Source: Caballeronia sp. GAFFF1
Lineage (GTDB): Bacteria > Pseudomonadota > Gammaproteobacteria > Burkholderiales > Burkholderiaceae
Length of the DNA stretch: 64,000 nt
Direction: 5' to 3'
Assembly: GCF_023630705.1 (NCBI RefSeq)
Contig: NZ_JALQEM010000040.1
Location: 1-64,000 of the forward strand
Positions 7,311 through 16,405 of this stretch are shown here, piece by piece. Numbering within the stretch: the first letter of the stretch is position 1; each line of letters opens with the position of its first letter. The notes beneath the pieces were generated by a model. The model did not search any database, was not told the DNA's origin, and saw only the letters and a program-made list of their open reading frames with translations. The position numbers and the translations under genes are program-made.

Positions 7311-8810
7311 ATGACTCAACCCGCGACCGGGACCCACACGCGCGTCGTCTCGCGCCTATCATTGCCGTCATCACGCGCCGAATGGGTGCGGGAGATTCTC
7401 GCGGGCGTCGTGACGAGTCTCGCGCTGATCCCCGAAGTCATTTCGTTCGCCTTCATTTCCGGCGTCGAGCCGCGTGCGGCGCTGTTCGCCTCGGTCGTGC
7501 TGCTGATCGTCACGTCGCTGCTCGGCGGACGGCCCGCGATGGTGACGGCCGCGGCGGGTTCAGTGGCGCTCGTCGTCGCGCCGATGGTCCACGCGCACGG
7601 CGCGGGCTACATTCTGCCCGCCGTGCTGCTCGCGGGCTTGATACAGATCGCCTTCGGCGCGCTGGGCTTCGCGCGCATCGTGCGCTTTATTCCGCGCTCG
7701 GTCATGCTCGGTTTCGTCAACGCGCTCGGCGTCCTCATCTTCTGCGCGCAGGTTCCGCATCTCGTCGACAAACCGCTGGCCGTGTACGCGCTGTTCGCGA
7801 TCACGCTCGCCATCGTAGTGATCGGGCCGCGCGTGACGCGCGCCGTGCCGGCGCCGCTCATCGCGATTATCGTGGCCACCGTGCTCGCCATTGCGTTGCA
7901 CTGGTCGGTGCCGACGGTCGGCGGCGACCGTCCCATGTCGTCGGACTTGCCCGGCCTCACGCTCTGGTCCGTGCCGTTCGATCTGGGCACCTTGAAGATC
8001 GTGTGGCAGACGGCGGTGTCCATTGCGTTCGTCGGCTTGCTGGAGACGCTCTTGACCGCGAAGCTCGTCGACGAAGTGACCGCGACGCGTTCGCACAAGT
8101 CGCGCGAATCGTGGGCCCTCGGGCTCGCGAATCTCGGCGCGGGCGCGTTCGGCGGCATTGCCGGCTGCGCGATGATCGGGCAGACGGTCGTGAACGTGGA
8201 GATCGGCGGGGCGCGCACGCGCGTGTCCACGCTCGCGGCGGCGGCCACGCTGCTCCTGCTCATCACCGGCCTGAGTTCGGTGATGGCGCGCATCCCGATG
8301 GTCGCGCTCGCCGGCGTGATGATGGTCGTCGCGGTCAAGACGGTGGACTGGCACAGCCTGCGCCCGGCCACGTTGCGCCGCATGCCGCTCATGGAAACGT
8401 CCGTCATGCTCACCTCGATTGCGCTGACCGTGTACACGGGCAATCTCGCGATCGGTGTGGTCGGCGGCGTACTGTTGGCGACCGTCCTGTTCGCGCGCCG
8501 CGTCGCTCACGTGATCCGCACGACGCGCGCCGTATCGGACGACGGCGAAAGCGTGCGTTACGAAGTGCACGGACCGCTTTTCTTCGGCAGCAGCAACGAT
8601 CTCGTCGACCAGTTCGAGTACGACGCCGATCCGCGCTCGGTCGTCATCGACTTCACGAAATCGCAGGTGTGGGATGCATCGACCGTCGCGGTGCTGGACT
8701 CGATCCAGAGCAAGTATCGGCAGCGCGATGCGGCCGTGCAGTTCGTCGGGCTGGACGAGCGCAGCCGTGCGTTCCACGCGCGGTTGAGCGGAAACCTGAA
8801 TGCCGGTTGA
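7311..8810 (+). CDS. SulP family anion transporter with STAS domain
   Basis: 499 residues, a SLC26/SulP inner-membrane transporter. The transport core runs over residues ~20-390 with many membrane segments. The first (AGVVTSLALIPEVISFAFISGV) carries the SulP pattern, and GFVNALGVLIFCAQVPHL is also typical. The C-terminal ~100 residues (YEVHGPLFFGSSNDLVDQF then VVIDFTKSQVWDASTVAVLD) form a STAS domain. Substrate could be sulfate, bicarbonate or another anion; no carbonic anhydrase or cys gene is adjacent to decide. A leader of ~130 bases follows a possible -10 element. Confidence 0.88.
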   Translation: MTQPATGTHTRVVSRLSLPSSRAEWVREILAGVVTSLALIPEVISFAFISGVEPRAALFASVVLLIVTSLLGGRPAMVTAAAGSVALVVAPMVHAHGAGYILPAVLLAGLIQIAFGALGFARIVRFIPRSVMLGFVNALGVLIFCAQVPHLVDKPLAVYALFAITLAIVVIGPRVTRAVPAPLIAIIVATVLAIALHWSVPTVGGDRPMSSDLPGLTLWSVPFDLGTLKIVWQTAVSIAFVGLLETLLTAKLVDEVTATRSHKSRESWALGLANLGAGAFGGIAGCAMIGQTVVNVEIGGARTRVSTLAAAATLLLLITGLSSVMARIPMVALAGVMMVVAVKTVDWHSLRPATLRRMPLMETSVMLTSIALTVYTGNLAIGVVGGVLLATVLFARRVAHVIRTTRAVSDDGESVRYEVHGPLFFGSSNDLVDQFEYDADPRSVVIDFTKSQVWDASTVAVLDSIQSKYRQRDAAVQFVGLDERSRAFHARLSGNLNAG

Positions 8811-8975
8811 AAGGCGTCGCGATCCGCCGTCGAAAGTCGCGCCAAAGTCAAAGGTAAGACGAATTCGCCCGATACGTTAAACACCGCACAATTGCGCGTT
8901 TGCCTAGCGTGTACTGTTCTCCCTGACCGCCCGACTTGAGAGGCGGAACAAGCGAAAACAAATACGGGGAAGCAA

Positions 8976-10088
8976 ATGAAATCACGTGCAGCGGTTGCGT
9001 TGAGTGTCCTGTTGGCTGCGTGCGGCGGCGGTGGCGGTGGCGGTGCGTCGAACGGTGGAACGACGGCGGCGTCGGCCGCGCCTGCGTCCGGTTCCACGGC
9101 CACGGTGTGCTCGGGCGGTCCTTTCACCACGGACGCGTCGAAAGCATGTTCGGATGCATCGGGCAAGGTCGTCACGGCCTACGTGTACGCGCAGCCGCAA
9201 ACCGTCATCGCCGATGGTACGGTCATCTCCGCGGATACGACGTGGCCCGCGAGCGGCTCGCCGTACTACATCGCGGGAACGGTGCAGGTCGCCAAGGGCG
9301 CGACGCTCACGATTCCGGATGGCGTCGTCGTCGAGGGCCTGAAGCCCGTGCCTTGCGCGGCCGACTGCATCGGCACCGTGCCGGCCAAGGGCATCATCAA
9401 CGTGGCGGGGCAACTGAACGTGGGCGGCAGCAATCAGGCGCAACTGCTCGGCGTGACCGTCAGCAACGTGGACGGCACCGTGGGCGGCGGCACCGTCAGC
9501 ATCCAGCACGCGCTGCTGCAAGACGCGTTCGTGCAGATCAGCCCCGCAGCGCCGTTCTCGATGACCTACAGCCAGGCGTACCGGATGAACGTCACGCGGA
9601 TCGTTCGCGCGGGCGTCACCACCTATCAGGCCGGAACGAACGGCTATCCGAGCTTCAAGAACGCCACGCTGAAGTACAACACGTTCGTCGACTCGGCCGC
9701 GTTTGCATTCGATCCTTCGGTCGTCATGCAGAATAACCTGTTCGTGAACATGGTGGACGGGCTCGTGCTGATCGACGATTTTCCGGCGACGGGCGCGCCC
9801 ACCGGCATCGCGAAGAACAATTCCTTCCTCTTCAAGAAGGATTCGCCGAATCTCAATCGCCAGGTCATCGCGGCGCATGGCACGTATAACGCGTCGGCGG
9901 TCCATACGCTCGATTTCTCGAACAACTTCTGGGGCGTGACGGACAACACGACGATTCAATCGCGCATTCTCGACAGCACGAATTCGAGCAGCCCGCGACT
10001 GCCCAACATCGTGAACTACGCGCCTGCGGCTACCACGGCCGACCCGGCCACGCCGGCCGATCCGCAAAGCGGCACACCCAACGTCTGA
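8976..10088 (+). CDS. Lipoprotein with beta-helix-like repeats
   Basis: 370 residues. The signal peptide ends in a lipobox (LLAAC, Cys16) followed by a run of seven glycines as a flexible linker, so the product should be membrane-anchored. The body has strand-rich turns such as GTVQVAKGATLTIPDGVVVEG and GQLNVGGSNQAQLLGVTVSN, a pattern of right-handed parallel beta-helix proteins. No catalytic motif was recognised. The ATG follows GGGGA. It stands alone between the SulP gene and the CopC cassette; function unknown. Confidence 0.7.
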   Translation: MKSRAAVALSVLLAACGGGGGGGASNGGTTAASAAPASGSTATVCSGGPFTTDASKACSDASGKVVTAYVYAQPQTVIADGTVISADTTWPASGSPYYIAGTVQVAKGATLTIPDGVVVEGLKPVPCAADCIGTVPAKGIINVAGQLNVGGSNQAQLLGVTVSNVDGTVGGGTVSIQHALLQDAFVQISPAAPFSMTYSQAYRMNVTRIVRAGVTTYQAGTNGYPSFKNATLKYNTFVDSAAFAFDPSVVMQNNLFVNMVDGLVLIDDFPATGAPTGIAKNNSFLFKKDSPNLNRQVIAAHGTYNASAVHTLDFSNNFWGVTDNTTIQSRILDSTNSSSPRLPNIVNYAPAATTADPATPADPQSGTPNV

Positions 10089-10230
10089 TCTCTGCCGGCA
10101 GGAACAGTCGACGGCCTCACCGAGCTTTCGGGTTCGGCGGCCGTCGGCCGCGACATCCTGCACAAAAGGCGACGAACGCAGCGAATGCGCGTGGCATACT
10201 CGACACGGTACTCATCGGAACGTCGGGCTC

Positions 10231-10608
10231 ATGCGAAGCCGTTTTACTCGGACCATTGGCACGCTGTTGGGATTGCTTGCAATCCTGATGGTGTCGCTCG
10301 CCCCGACCGTTTCGCAGACAGTCGCCGCGTCGCACCACGAGCACGCGGCAGCCGACATGGACTGTTCCATGCCGGAGATGCAGCATGCGCCCGCCGGGAA
10401 GTCGAAGGACGGCACGTCGATGTCCGACGGGCAGGCGTGCGGCTATTGCGGCCTCTTTGCGCACATGCCCACCGTGCCCATCGCGCCGACCCGTTTCGCG
10501 CTGACGGTCGAGGCCATCGTCCATCGGGCGGCGACGCGCTTCGAAAGCGTTCGGCTGGTGGCGCGCGTGTCGCCGTCGCAGCCTCGCGCGCCCCCTGTCT
10601 TGTCCTGA
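10231..10608 (+). CDS. DUF2946 family protein, probable metal-related
   Basis: 125 residues with an N-terminal hydrophobic segment (LLGLLAILMVSLAP). A His/Met/Cys-rich stretch follows (HHEHAAADMDCSMPEMQH), and then the DUF2946 signature QACGYCGLFAHMP with CxxC at residues 70-73. DUF2946 proteins commonly sit next to copper-handling and TonB receptor genes, and the clustered His, Met and Cys residues fit metal binding. It is followed by an outer-membrane-like protein and CopC on the same strand. Confidence 0.75.
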   Translation: MRSRFTRTIGTLLGLLAILMVSLAPTVSQTVAASHHEHAAADMDCSMPEMQHAPAGKSKDGTSMSDGQACGYCGLFAHMPTVPIAPTRFALTVEAIVHRAATRFESVRLVARVSPSQPRAPPVLS

Positions 10609-10710
10609 AGTGATTCTGATCGACGCGATGCGTGAAGCGCATCGCAATGCCCCGCGCATCGGCGAACCGACCCGCGGCGGCATGACGACGACCTCATTCA
10701 AGGACACGAC

Positions 10711-11607
10711 ATGCACGTCATCTCGACGCGCTGCGGGCATTTGCTGCCTGCGGCGTCACTCGCTTCGGCCATCGCGGCCGCCCTGTTTCTCTTGCCTGCT
10801 GTGGCCGGGGCGCACTCCGTTGCCGGCGATCGCATCTTTCCCTCGACCATGGCGGTCGACGACCCCGGCGTCGGCGACGAGGCCAATCTCCAGTTCGGGC
10901 ACATTCGCGTGCCCGGCGACGACGGCGATCAGAGCATCAATACCTTCGAATTCGAATACGACAAGCTGATCACGCCGAGGCTCGCGGTGTCGGTCGGCGG
11001 CGCGTACGCGATGCAGAACAATCCGACGGCGCACGGCTTCGACAACGTCGAGGTCGGACTCAAGTACCTTCTTTACGTCAACGAGGCGCACGAGTTCATG
11101 ACGTCGGTCGGCGTCAGCGCCGAGCTGGGCGGCACCGGAAGCCGCGCGATCGCGGACAGCCATTCGACCATTTCGCCGACGCTTTATGCGGGCAAGGGCA
11201 TGGGCGATCTGCCGGACTCGCTCGCCTACCTGCGGCCCGTGGCGATCACGGCGGAAGCCGGGCCCGCGCTGACCACGGGCTCGGGCCAGCCGAACGCCTT
11301 CAACTACGGATTCACGGTGCAGTACAGCCTGCCGTATCTTCAGCAGCACGTGCGCGACGTGGGCTTGCCGCAGCCGTTTTCGAACATCGTTCCGCTCGTC
11401 GAGATTCCGCTATCGAGAAGCCAGGGACAGACGACGGGCACGGTCAATCCCGGCTTCATCTGGATTAATCGCTACGGGCAGTTCGGCGTCGAAGCGCAGA
11501 TTCCGCTCAACCGCGCGAGCGGCTCACATGTCGGCATTCTGGTTCAGGCGCACATTTTCTTCGACGACGTCGCGCCGAAGACGCTCGGCAAGCCGTTCTT
11601 CAAATAA
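10711..11607 (+). CDS. Outer-membrane beta-barrel-like protein of the copC cassette
   Basis: 298 residues with a signal peptide (through AVAGA, cleaved before HSVAGDRIF). Alternating polar/hydrophobic strands (LAVSVGGAYAMQ, VEVGLKYLLYV, YGFTVQYSLPYL) and a C-terminal strand ending in Phe suggest an outer-membrane barrel. AAGGA precedes the start. It lies between the DUF2946 gene (~100 bp upstream) and copC (13 bp downstream), so a transport or sensing role in the same metal response is likely but inferred. Confidence 0.6.
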   Translation: MHVISTRCGHLLPAASLASAIAAALFLLPAVAGAHSVAGDRIFPSTMAVDDPGVGDEANLQFGHIRVPGDDGDQSINTFEFEYDKLITPRLAVSVGGAYAMQNNPTAHGFDNVEVGLKYLLYVNEAHEFMTSVGVSAELGGTGSRAIADSHSTISPTLYAGKGMGDLPDSLAYLRPVAITAEAGPALTTGSGQPNAFNYGFTVQYSLPYLQQHVRDVGLPQPFSNIVPLVEIPLSRSQGQTTGTVNPGFIWINRYGQFGVEAQIPLNRASGSHVGILVQAHIFFDDVAPKTLGKPFFK

Positions 11608-11620
11608 GCGAGGCCAGAAA

Positions 11621-11998
11621 ATGAGAAAACATCGCAATGCCGGGCGGTGGCTCGCGAGCGGTGCGGCGTGGGCGGTCGGGCTGATGGTGTCCGCCGCCGC
11701 GTGCGCGCATGTGTTTCCGCAGAAGCAGGAACCGGGCGCGGGCGCGACGGTGGCCGCGCCGCCGCGCATCCGCATTGTCTTCGACGGGCCGCTCGAGCCC
11801 GCCTTCTCGACGCTGACCGTCACCGATGCAAGCGGCAAGCAGGTCAACACCGAGAAGTCGAAGGTGGATGCGCAGCAGCCGTCCATCGCCACGCTTGCGC
11901 TGCCGGCGTTGCCGGCGGGGCGTTACACCGTCCACTGGGCGGCTGTCGCGGACGACGGGCATCGCACGCACGGCGATTACAGCTTCGAAGTGAAGTGA
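11621..11998 (+). CDS. copC: CopC-type periplasmic copper-binding protein
   Basis: 125 residues. The signal peptide ends in AAACA, so the mature protein would start with His30 (HVFPQKQEPG), the N-terminal amino group and His being the Cu(II) ligand of CopC proteins. The Greek-key domain follows (IRIVFDGPLEPAFSTLTV, PALPAGRYTVHWAAV) with a second ligand segment DDGHRTHGDYSFEV. The gene is 13 bp behind the barrel-like gene. The usual partner copD is absent, so this is a free-standing copper carrier. Confidence 0.85.
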   Translation: MRKHRNAGRWLASGAAWAVGLMVSAAACAHVFPQKQEPGAGATVAAPPRIRIVFDGPLEPAFSTLTVTDASGKQVNTEKSKVDAQQPSIATLALPALPAGRYTVHWAAVADDGHRTHGDYSFEVK

Positions 11999-11999
11999 C

Positions 12000-12560
12000 T
12001 TGCGTGAGGGCGGCGGCGGATCGGGCACAGGGTGAGTCGTCCCGCCGCCCGCCGCCCGCCGCCCGCCGCCGCCGTCCGCCGTCCGCGGCTCGGCCGGCGC
12101 GGCGAGCGGCATACCCTGAAATCCGCCAGGTGCGTGCACGTTGCGGATGGTTCGTCCGCTTCATCGACGACGAACCCTTACCGATGTGTACGGTGTGCGC
12201 AGGCTAGGCCGTGGCCAGGGCCGAGAACGGCCGTTCGGGGCGTGTGCATCGTGGACAGACTGGGGCGAGGCCTTGCGGTCGGGAACCGAACGGCGCGGAC
12301 GTGACGCGCCTCGGCCGCCGCCGGCGATTGCTGTCGCGAGCGGCAAGTCAAATGGGCGCTCGATGATATTTGCAGCACCATCGCCCCGGCGCGGTGAGGG
12401 CAACGCGACGAGCCGAGGGACGTCCGCTACCAGGCCCGAACTCGCGAGCCGGTACACCGTAAGCAGGCTGCGGCACCGCTTGTAAAGGATCCGCAAAGAG
12501 CCGCCGAGGTCGCGGCACAACGGTTGCGTAGCCCGAAGGGACTTCCACGCCGGCGGCCTC
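12000..12560. other. Intergenic, heptamer repeat and no gene seen
   Basis: About 560 bases without a credible gene. Near the left end lies a GC-only heptamer repeat (listed separately). The rest has short overlapping open frames rich in Arg and Pro that look like GC-driven noise. Confidence 0.5.
12041..12082. repeat. Heptamer tandem repeat CCCGCCG
   Basis: Four perfect copies of CCCGCCG (12041-12068) followed by two copies of the variant CCGCCGT (12069-12082). It is a GC-only microsatellite 40 bases after copC and prone to slippage. Confidence 0.8.
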
Positions 12561-12905
12561 ATGACTTGCGTTCTTCTGGTCGATGACGACACACTCTCTC
12601 TTCACGCGCTCGAAGCGGTCTTCGAGTCGCGCGGCTTCAAGGTGCTTCTGGCGCGAAACGGTGTCGACGCGCTCGCCACCGCCGTTCGCATGCTGCCGGA
12701 CCTGGTCGTGACCGACTGGGAGATGCCGCTGTTCGACGGCGTGACATTGTGCGAGCGACTCCGCTCCGTTCCCGGGCTGGCGCGCATCCCTGTCGTTCTG
12801 ACGTCGGGAAAAATGCGTCCCGCCGATGGCCCGCAAGCGTGGGACGTCTTCCTTAAGAAGCCGCTGGACTTTCGCCTGCTCGAACCGATCTTCCGGAGGT
12901 TCTAG
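12561..12905 (+). CDS. Single-domain response regulator (receiver only)
   Basis: 114 residues consisting of one CheY-like receiver. The acidic pair and phospho-acceptor are in place: Asp8-Asp9-Asp10 in LLVDDD, Asp52 in VVTDWEMP, Thr81/Ser82 in VVLTSGK and Lys99/100 in FLKKPLD. There is no output domain, so it would act by protein contact or phosphotransfer. No cognate kinase is adjacent. The ATG lacks a strong ribosome site. The CheB-CheR kinase at 33.6 kb is a possible but unproven partner. Confidence 0.82.
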   Translation: MTCVLLVDDDTLSLHALEAVFESRGFKVLLARNGVDALATAVRMLPDLVVTDWEMPLFDGVTLCERLRSVPGLARIPVVLTSGKMRPADGPQAWDVFLKKPLDFRLLEPIFRRF

Positions 12906-12953
12906 TCGAACGTTCGTCGCGGGTGCTCAATGTTTCGAAATGGAGAAACCGCC

Positions 12954-13652
12954 ATGAATCGAACGGAAACGGCGCTGATCGTCGGCGCTGGGCAGGGGCT
13001 GAGCGCATCGCTGGCCCGGCTCTTCGCGAAGGAAGGCATGCAGGTCGCGCTCGCCGCGCGCGACACGATCAAGCTCGCGCCACTCGTCGATGAAACCGGC
13101 GCGGTCGCCGTCGCATGCGACGCGAGCCAGGCGCGCGACGTCGAGAATCTCTTCGCGCAGGTGAGCGCTCAATTCGGTGCTCCGGACCTCGTCGTGTACA
13201 ACGCGAGCGGCCGCTATCGTTCGCCCGTCGGACAGATCGACGCCGGCAGGCTCCGCGATGCGCTCGACGTCACGGCCATAGGCGGCCTGCTCGTCGCCCA
13301 GGCGGCGGCCGTGGGCATGCTCGCGCGCGGAAGCGGCTCGATCCTGTTGACCGGCGCAACCGCGAGCGTGAAGGGCCTGCCCGGGTCGACGCCGTTCGCG
13401 ATGGGCAAGTTCGCGCTGCGCGGCATGGCGCAATGCCTCGCACGGGAATTGGCTCCGAAGAATATTCACGTCGCGCACTTCGTGATCGACGGCGGCATTG
13501 CGAGCAGCGCGATGCAGCGCGACGGCGCGGACGCGCCCGACGCATGGCTCGACCCCGACGCGATCGCGCGGGAATATCTTCACGTTCACCGGCAGCATCG
13601 GAGCGCCTGGACGTGGGAGATCGAATTGAGGCCGTGGGTAGAGCGCTTCTAA
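12954..13652 (+). CDS. SDR-fold protein with Phe in place of the catalytic Tyr
   Basis: 232 residues from the ATG at 12954, which has GGAGA upstream; an in-frame ATG at 12930 is less likely. The fold is a short-chain dehydrogenase: GAGQGLSASLARLF near residue 11 for nucleotide binding, NASG near 83 and a Ser-bearing strand near 130. The active-site motif YxxxK reads FAMGK (Phe148, Lys152). The rest (ARELAPKNIHVAHFVIDGGI) matches a subfamily that, as far as I recall, shares this change. It may bind NAD(P) without classical dehydrogenase chemistry. Confidence 0.8.
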   Translation: MNRTETALIVGAGQGLSASLARLFAKEGMQVALAARDTIKLAPLVDETGAVAVACDASQARDVENLFAQVSAQFGAPDLVVYNASGRYRSPVGQIDAGRLRDALDVTAIGGLLVAQAAAVGMLARGSGSILLTGATASVKGLPGSTPFAMGKFALRGMAQCLARELAPKNIHVAHFVIDGGIASSAMQRDGADAPDAWLDPDAIAREYLHVHRQHRSAWTWEIELRPWVERF

Positions 13653-13805
13653 AGCGAACGACACTGCGTCGACATGCGCTCAAGTTCAGGGAAGAATTGC
13701 CGATACAGACCGGCTCGCCAGGCGGGGCGAGCAAATCTGGCTAAAGCGTCCTCGCATCCTTGCCGATAAGAACGAACGGAAACGTTCATAAGAAAGCCGC
13801 AAGAG

Positions 13806-15881
13806 ATGTTGATCCCCTGTGTCCCATCGCGACGCCCGTGCCTCGCCGCCGCGTCGGTGCCTCTGCTTGCCGGTACGGTCCTCGCCGCGGCATTGAGCGC
13901 TTGGACCCCGCCTGCTTGCGCCGCGTCAGCGGCGTCGCTGGCGGGCGCTTCCGCACAGGCCGACGGCGGCGCGAGCGATGACCTCGCGTCGATGCCGCTC
14001 GAATCGCTGATGAACCTGACCGTGAGCGGCGCGACGCGGATCGAACAGTCTGCATCGAGCGCGCCTGCCGCCGTCATGGTCCTCACAGCGAGCGACATCC
14101 GCGATTACGGCTGGCGCACGCTTGGCGACGCGCTCGCCACGCTGCCGGGCCTCTATGTCAGTTCGGACCGCATGTACTCGTATCTCGGCGCGCGCGGCTT
14201 CCAGCGTCCGGGCGACTACAACAGCCGCTTCCTGCTGCTGATCGACGGCATGCGCCTGAACGACGCCGTCTATGGACAGGCGCCCGTCGGCCGGGATTTT
14301 CCGGTGGACATGGATCTCGTCGAGCGCATCGAGTACATACCCGGTCCGGGATCGGCCGTGTACGGCTCGAATGCGTTGTTCGGCGTCGTCAACGTCGTCA
14401 CGAAGAAGGGCAGCGCAATCGGCGGCGCGCAGGTCGCGGGCGCCGTCGGCAGCTTCGGCGAGAAAGAAGCGCGCGGCACGTACGGCTGGCATGGCGCGAA
14501 CGGCGCCGATCTCGTGCTGTCCGCCACGGCCTACGAGCGGCACGGACAAGATCTCTACTATCCGGAGTTCGATACGCCGGAGCAGAACCACGGCATCGCG
14601 CAGAGCCTCGACGGCGAGCGCAACCAGACGGTGTTCGCCAAGTTCGGCGTGGGCGGATTTCGCATCAGCGCGGGCTACGGCAACCGGACGAAAGACGTGC
14701 CCGGCGCGCCGTACGACGCCGTGTTCAACGCGCCGATGAGCGTGACCGACACGCATTCCTTCGTCGATGCCACTTACACGCAGAGCGTGCGTGAAGACAT
14801 CGCGATCGACTACGAGCTGTATGCCGGCCGCTATGACTACACGGGCCGCGAGTTGCAGGCGCCGGCGCCCGGAATCGCGAACCTCGACGGCGATCATGCA
14901 GCCTGGTACGGCGGCGATGTCCACGCCACCTTGCGCACCGTGCCGCGCAATCGCATCATGGTGGGCGTCGATTACGCGATGAACGCGGCGCAGAATCAAT
15001 GGAATTACAACGTCGCGCCGTACGCCAAGCTGCTCGACGATCATCGCATGAGCCAGCGCGCAGGCTTTTATATCGACGATGAAATCAAACTCGCCGAACC
15101 GCTCACGCTCGATATCGGCGGGCGCTTCGATACGGAGACGCACGTGGGCGGCAACTTCAGCCCGCGGATTGCGCTGATCTGGCAACCGACCGCGAGCGAT
15201 ACGCTCAAGCTGATTTACGGTGGATCCTATCGCGCCCCGAACGCGTACGAGATGTACTACGCGATTCCCGGCGATGGCGGCCAGCTCGCGAATCCGTTGC
15301 TGAAGTCAGAGCATATCGACACGCAGGAAATCGTCTATGAACGCGCGCTCGGCAGCCTCGGGCGCGCGACCGTCACGCTCTTTCGGTATACGTTGCGCGA
15401 TCTGATCACCGAGTCGGTCGATTCGGACACGGGCCTCTATGTCTTTCGCAACGTCGATCGCGCGCAGGCACGCGGGGCCGAACTCGCGTGGCAGCAGCAG
15501 TTCGCCTCGGGCGTGCGCGCCCGCGCGAGCTACTCGTATCAGTTTTCGCGTGATTCCATCAACGGCGGCGCCTTGCAGAATTCGCCGCGCCACATGGGCA
15601 AGGTCAACGTGAGCGCGCCGTTGTTCGCAAAGTGGGCGCGCGTGGGCGCCGAAGCGCAGTGCATCTCGTCGCGGCTGGCGCAAGCCGGTTCGGCTGGCGG
15701 CTACTGCGTCGCGAACGTCTCCGTTCATAGCCGTAAGCTCGTGCCGCGCGCGGACGTGTCCTTGTCCGTCTATAACGTGTTCGATCGCCGCTATGCCGAT
15801 CCCGCCGGCCCCGGCTTCGTGCAGGACGTCATCGCGCAACAGAGCCGCACGTTGCTCGCCAAAATGGTCTACGGGTTCTGA
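13806..15881 (+). CDS. TonB-dependent outer-membrane receptor
   Basis: 691 residues. A signal peptide (cleavage near residue 39) is followed by a plug domain (SAPAAVMVLTASDIRDYGWRTLGDAL, then VERIEYIPGPGSAVYGSNALFGVVNVVTKKG) and a 22-strand-type barrel ending in an aromatic residue (KMVYGF). The start of the mature part (MPLESLMNLTVSGATR) is the variant seen in receptors paired with YfiR-like proteins. The stop codon overlaps the start of the YfiR gene by one base, so the two are co-translated. Ligand unknown. Confidence 0.9.
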   Translation: MLIPCVPSRRPCLAAASVPLLAGTVLAAALSAWTPPACAASAASLAGASAQADGGASDDLASMPLESLMNLTVSGATRIEQSASSAPAAVMVLTASDIRDYGWRTLGDALATLPGLYVSSDRMYSYLGARGFQRPGDYNSRFLLLIDGMRLNDAVYGQAPVGRDFPVDMDLVERIEYIPGPGSAVYGSNALFGVVNVVTKKGSAIGGAQVAGAVGSFGEKEARGTYGWHGANGADLVLSATAYERHGQDLYYPEFDTPEQNHGIAQSLDGERNQTVFAKFGVGGFRISAGYGNRTKDVPGAPYDAVFNAPMSVTDTHSFVDATYTQSVREDIAIDYELYAGRYDYTGRELQAPAPGIANLDGDHAAWYGGDVHATLRTVPRNRIMVGVDYAMNAAQNQWNYNVAPYAKLLDDHRMSQRAGFYIDDEIKLAEPLTLDIGGRFDTETHVGGNFSPRIALIWQPTASDTLKLIYGGSYRAPNAYEMYYAIPGDGGQLANPLLKSEHIDTQEIVYERALGSLGRATVTLFRYTLRDLITESVDSDTGLYVFRNVDRAQARGAELAWQQQFASGVRARASYSYQFSRDSINGGALQNSPRHMGKVNVSAPLFAKWARVGAEAQCISSRLAQAGSAGGYCVANVSVHSRKLVPRADVSLSVYNVFDRRYADPAGPGFVQDVIAQQSRTLLAKMVYGF

Positions 15882-16405
15882 TGATGTGGATGCGTCGCTG
15901 CATAGCGTTGTCTCTCTGCGCGGCCGGATCGGTCACGGCATGGCACGCGTACGCGCAGGCGGACATGCGTAAGCTCGAAAGCGCGTACATCTTCAACTTC
16001 ACGCAGTTCACGCAATGGCCCGCTGACCGCACGCGCAACGGCGAGTTGCGTGTCTGCGCGAGCGCGCGCAGCTCGATGCGCGAGGCGCTCGCCGCGCTCA
16101 ACGGACGCGCGGTCGGCTCGCGCGTGTGGCGCTTCATCACCCTTGCGGAAAAGCGCTTCGCCGATTGCGACGTGCTCGCCCTCGATGACGGCGACAGCGC
16201 GAACGCGGAGATCCGCGATGCGCTCGCCTCGGACGATGCGCTGCTCGTCGTCGCGGGCGTGGGCGCGACCCCGCCGGGCGAGCCGGTTGTCGCGCTGATT
16301 GCGCAGGACGATCATCTGCGCTTCGATATCAACAATGCCGAGGCGGTGCGCCGCAAGCTCGTGCTCAGTTCCAAACTGCTGCGGCTTGCAAGGAGGCTCA
16401 AATGA
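15881..16405 (+). CDS. YfiR family periplasmic protein (DUF4154)
   Basis: 174 residues with a signal peptide (ends near AYA, residue 25) and the DUF4154/YfiR pattern: LESAYIFNFTQFTQWPADR at the N-terminus and FDINNAEAVRRKLVLSSKLLRLAR at the C-terminus. In Pseudomonas YfiR is a periplasmic inhibitor of the diguanylate cyclase YfiN. Here it lies between a TonB receptor (1-base overlap) and a CHASE8-GGDEF-EAL protein (4-base overlap, ATGA). That places it as the likely periplasmic sensor for the downstream enzyme. Confidence 0.85.
   Translation: MMWMRRCIALSLCAAGSVTAWHAYAQADMRKLESAYIFNFTQFTQWPADRTRNGELRVCASARSSMREALAALNGRAVGSRVWRFITLAEKRFADCDVLALDDGDSANAEIRDALASDDALLVVAGVGATPPGEPVVALIAQDDHLRFDINNAEAVRRKLVLSSKLLRLARRLK

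Noticed and set aside
10109..10146. CGACGGCC / GGCCGTCG inverted repeat after the lipoprotein gene as terminator
   Set aside because: Short 8-bp arms with a 22-base loop and no T-run; chance is likely at this GC content.
12032..12485. Plus-strand frames after copC
   Set aside because: Pro/Arg-rich translations produced by the GC repeat, not protein-like.
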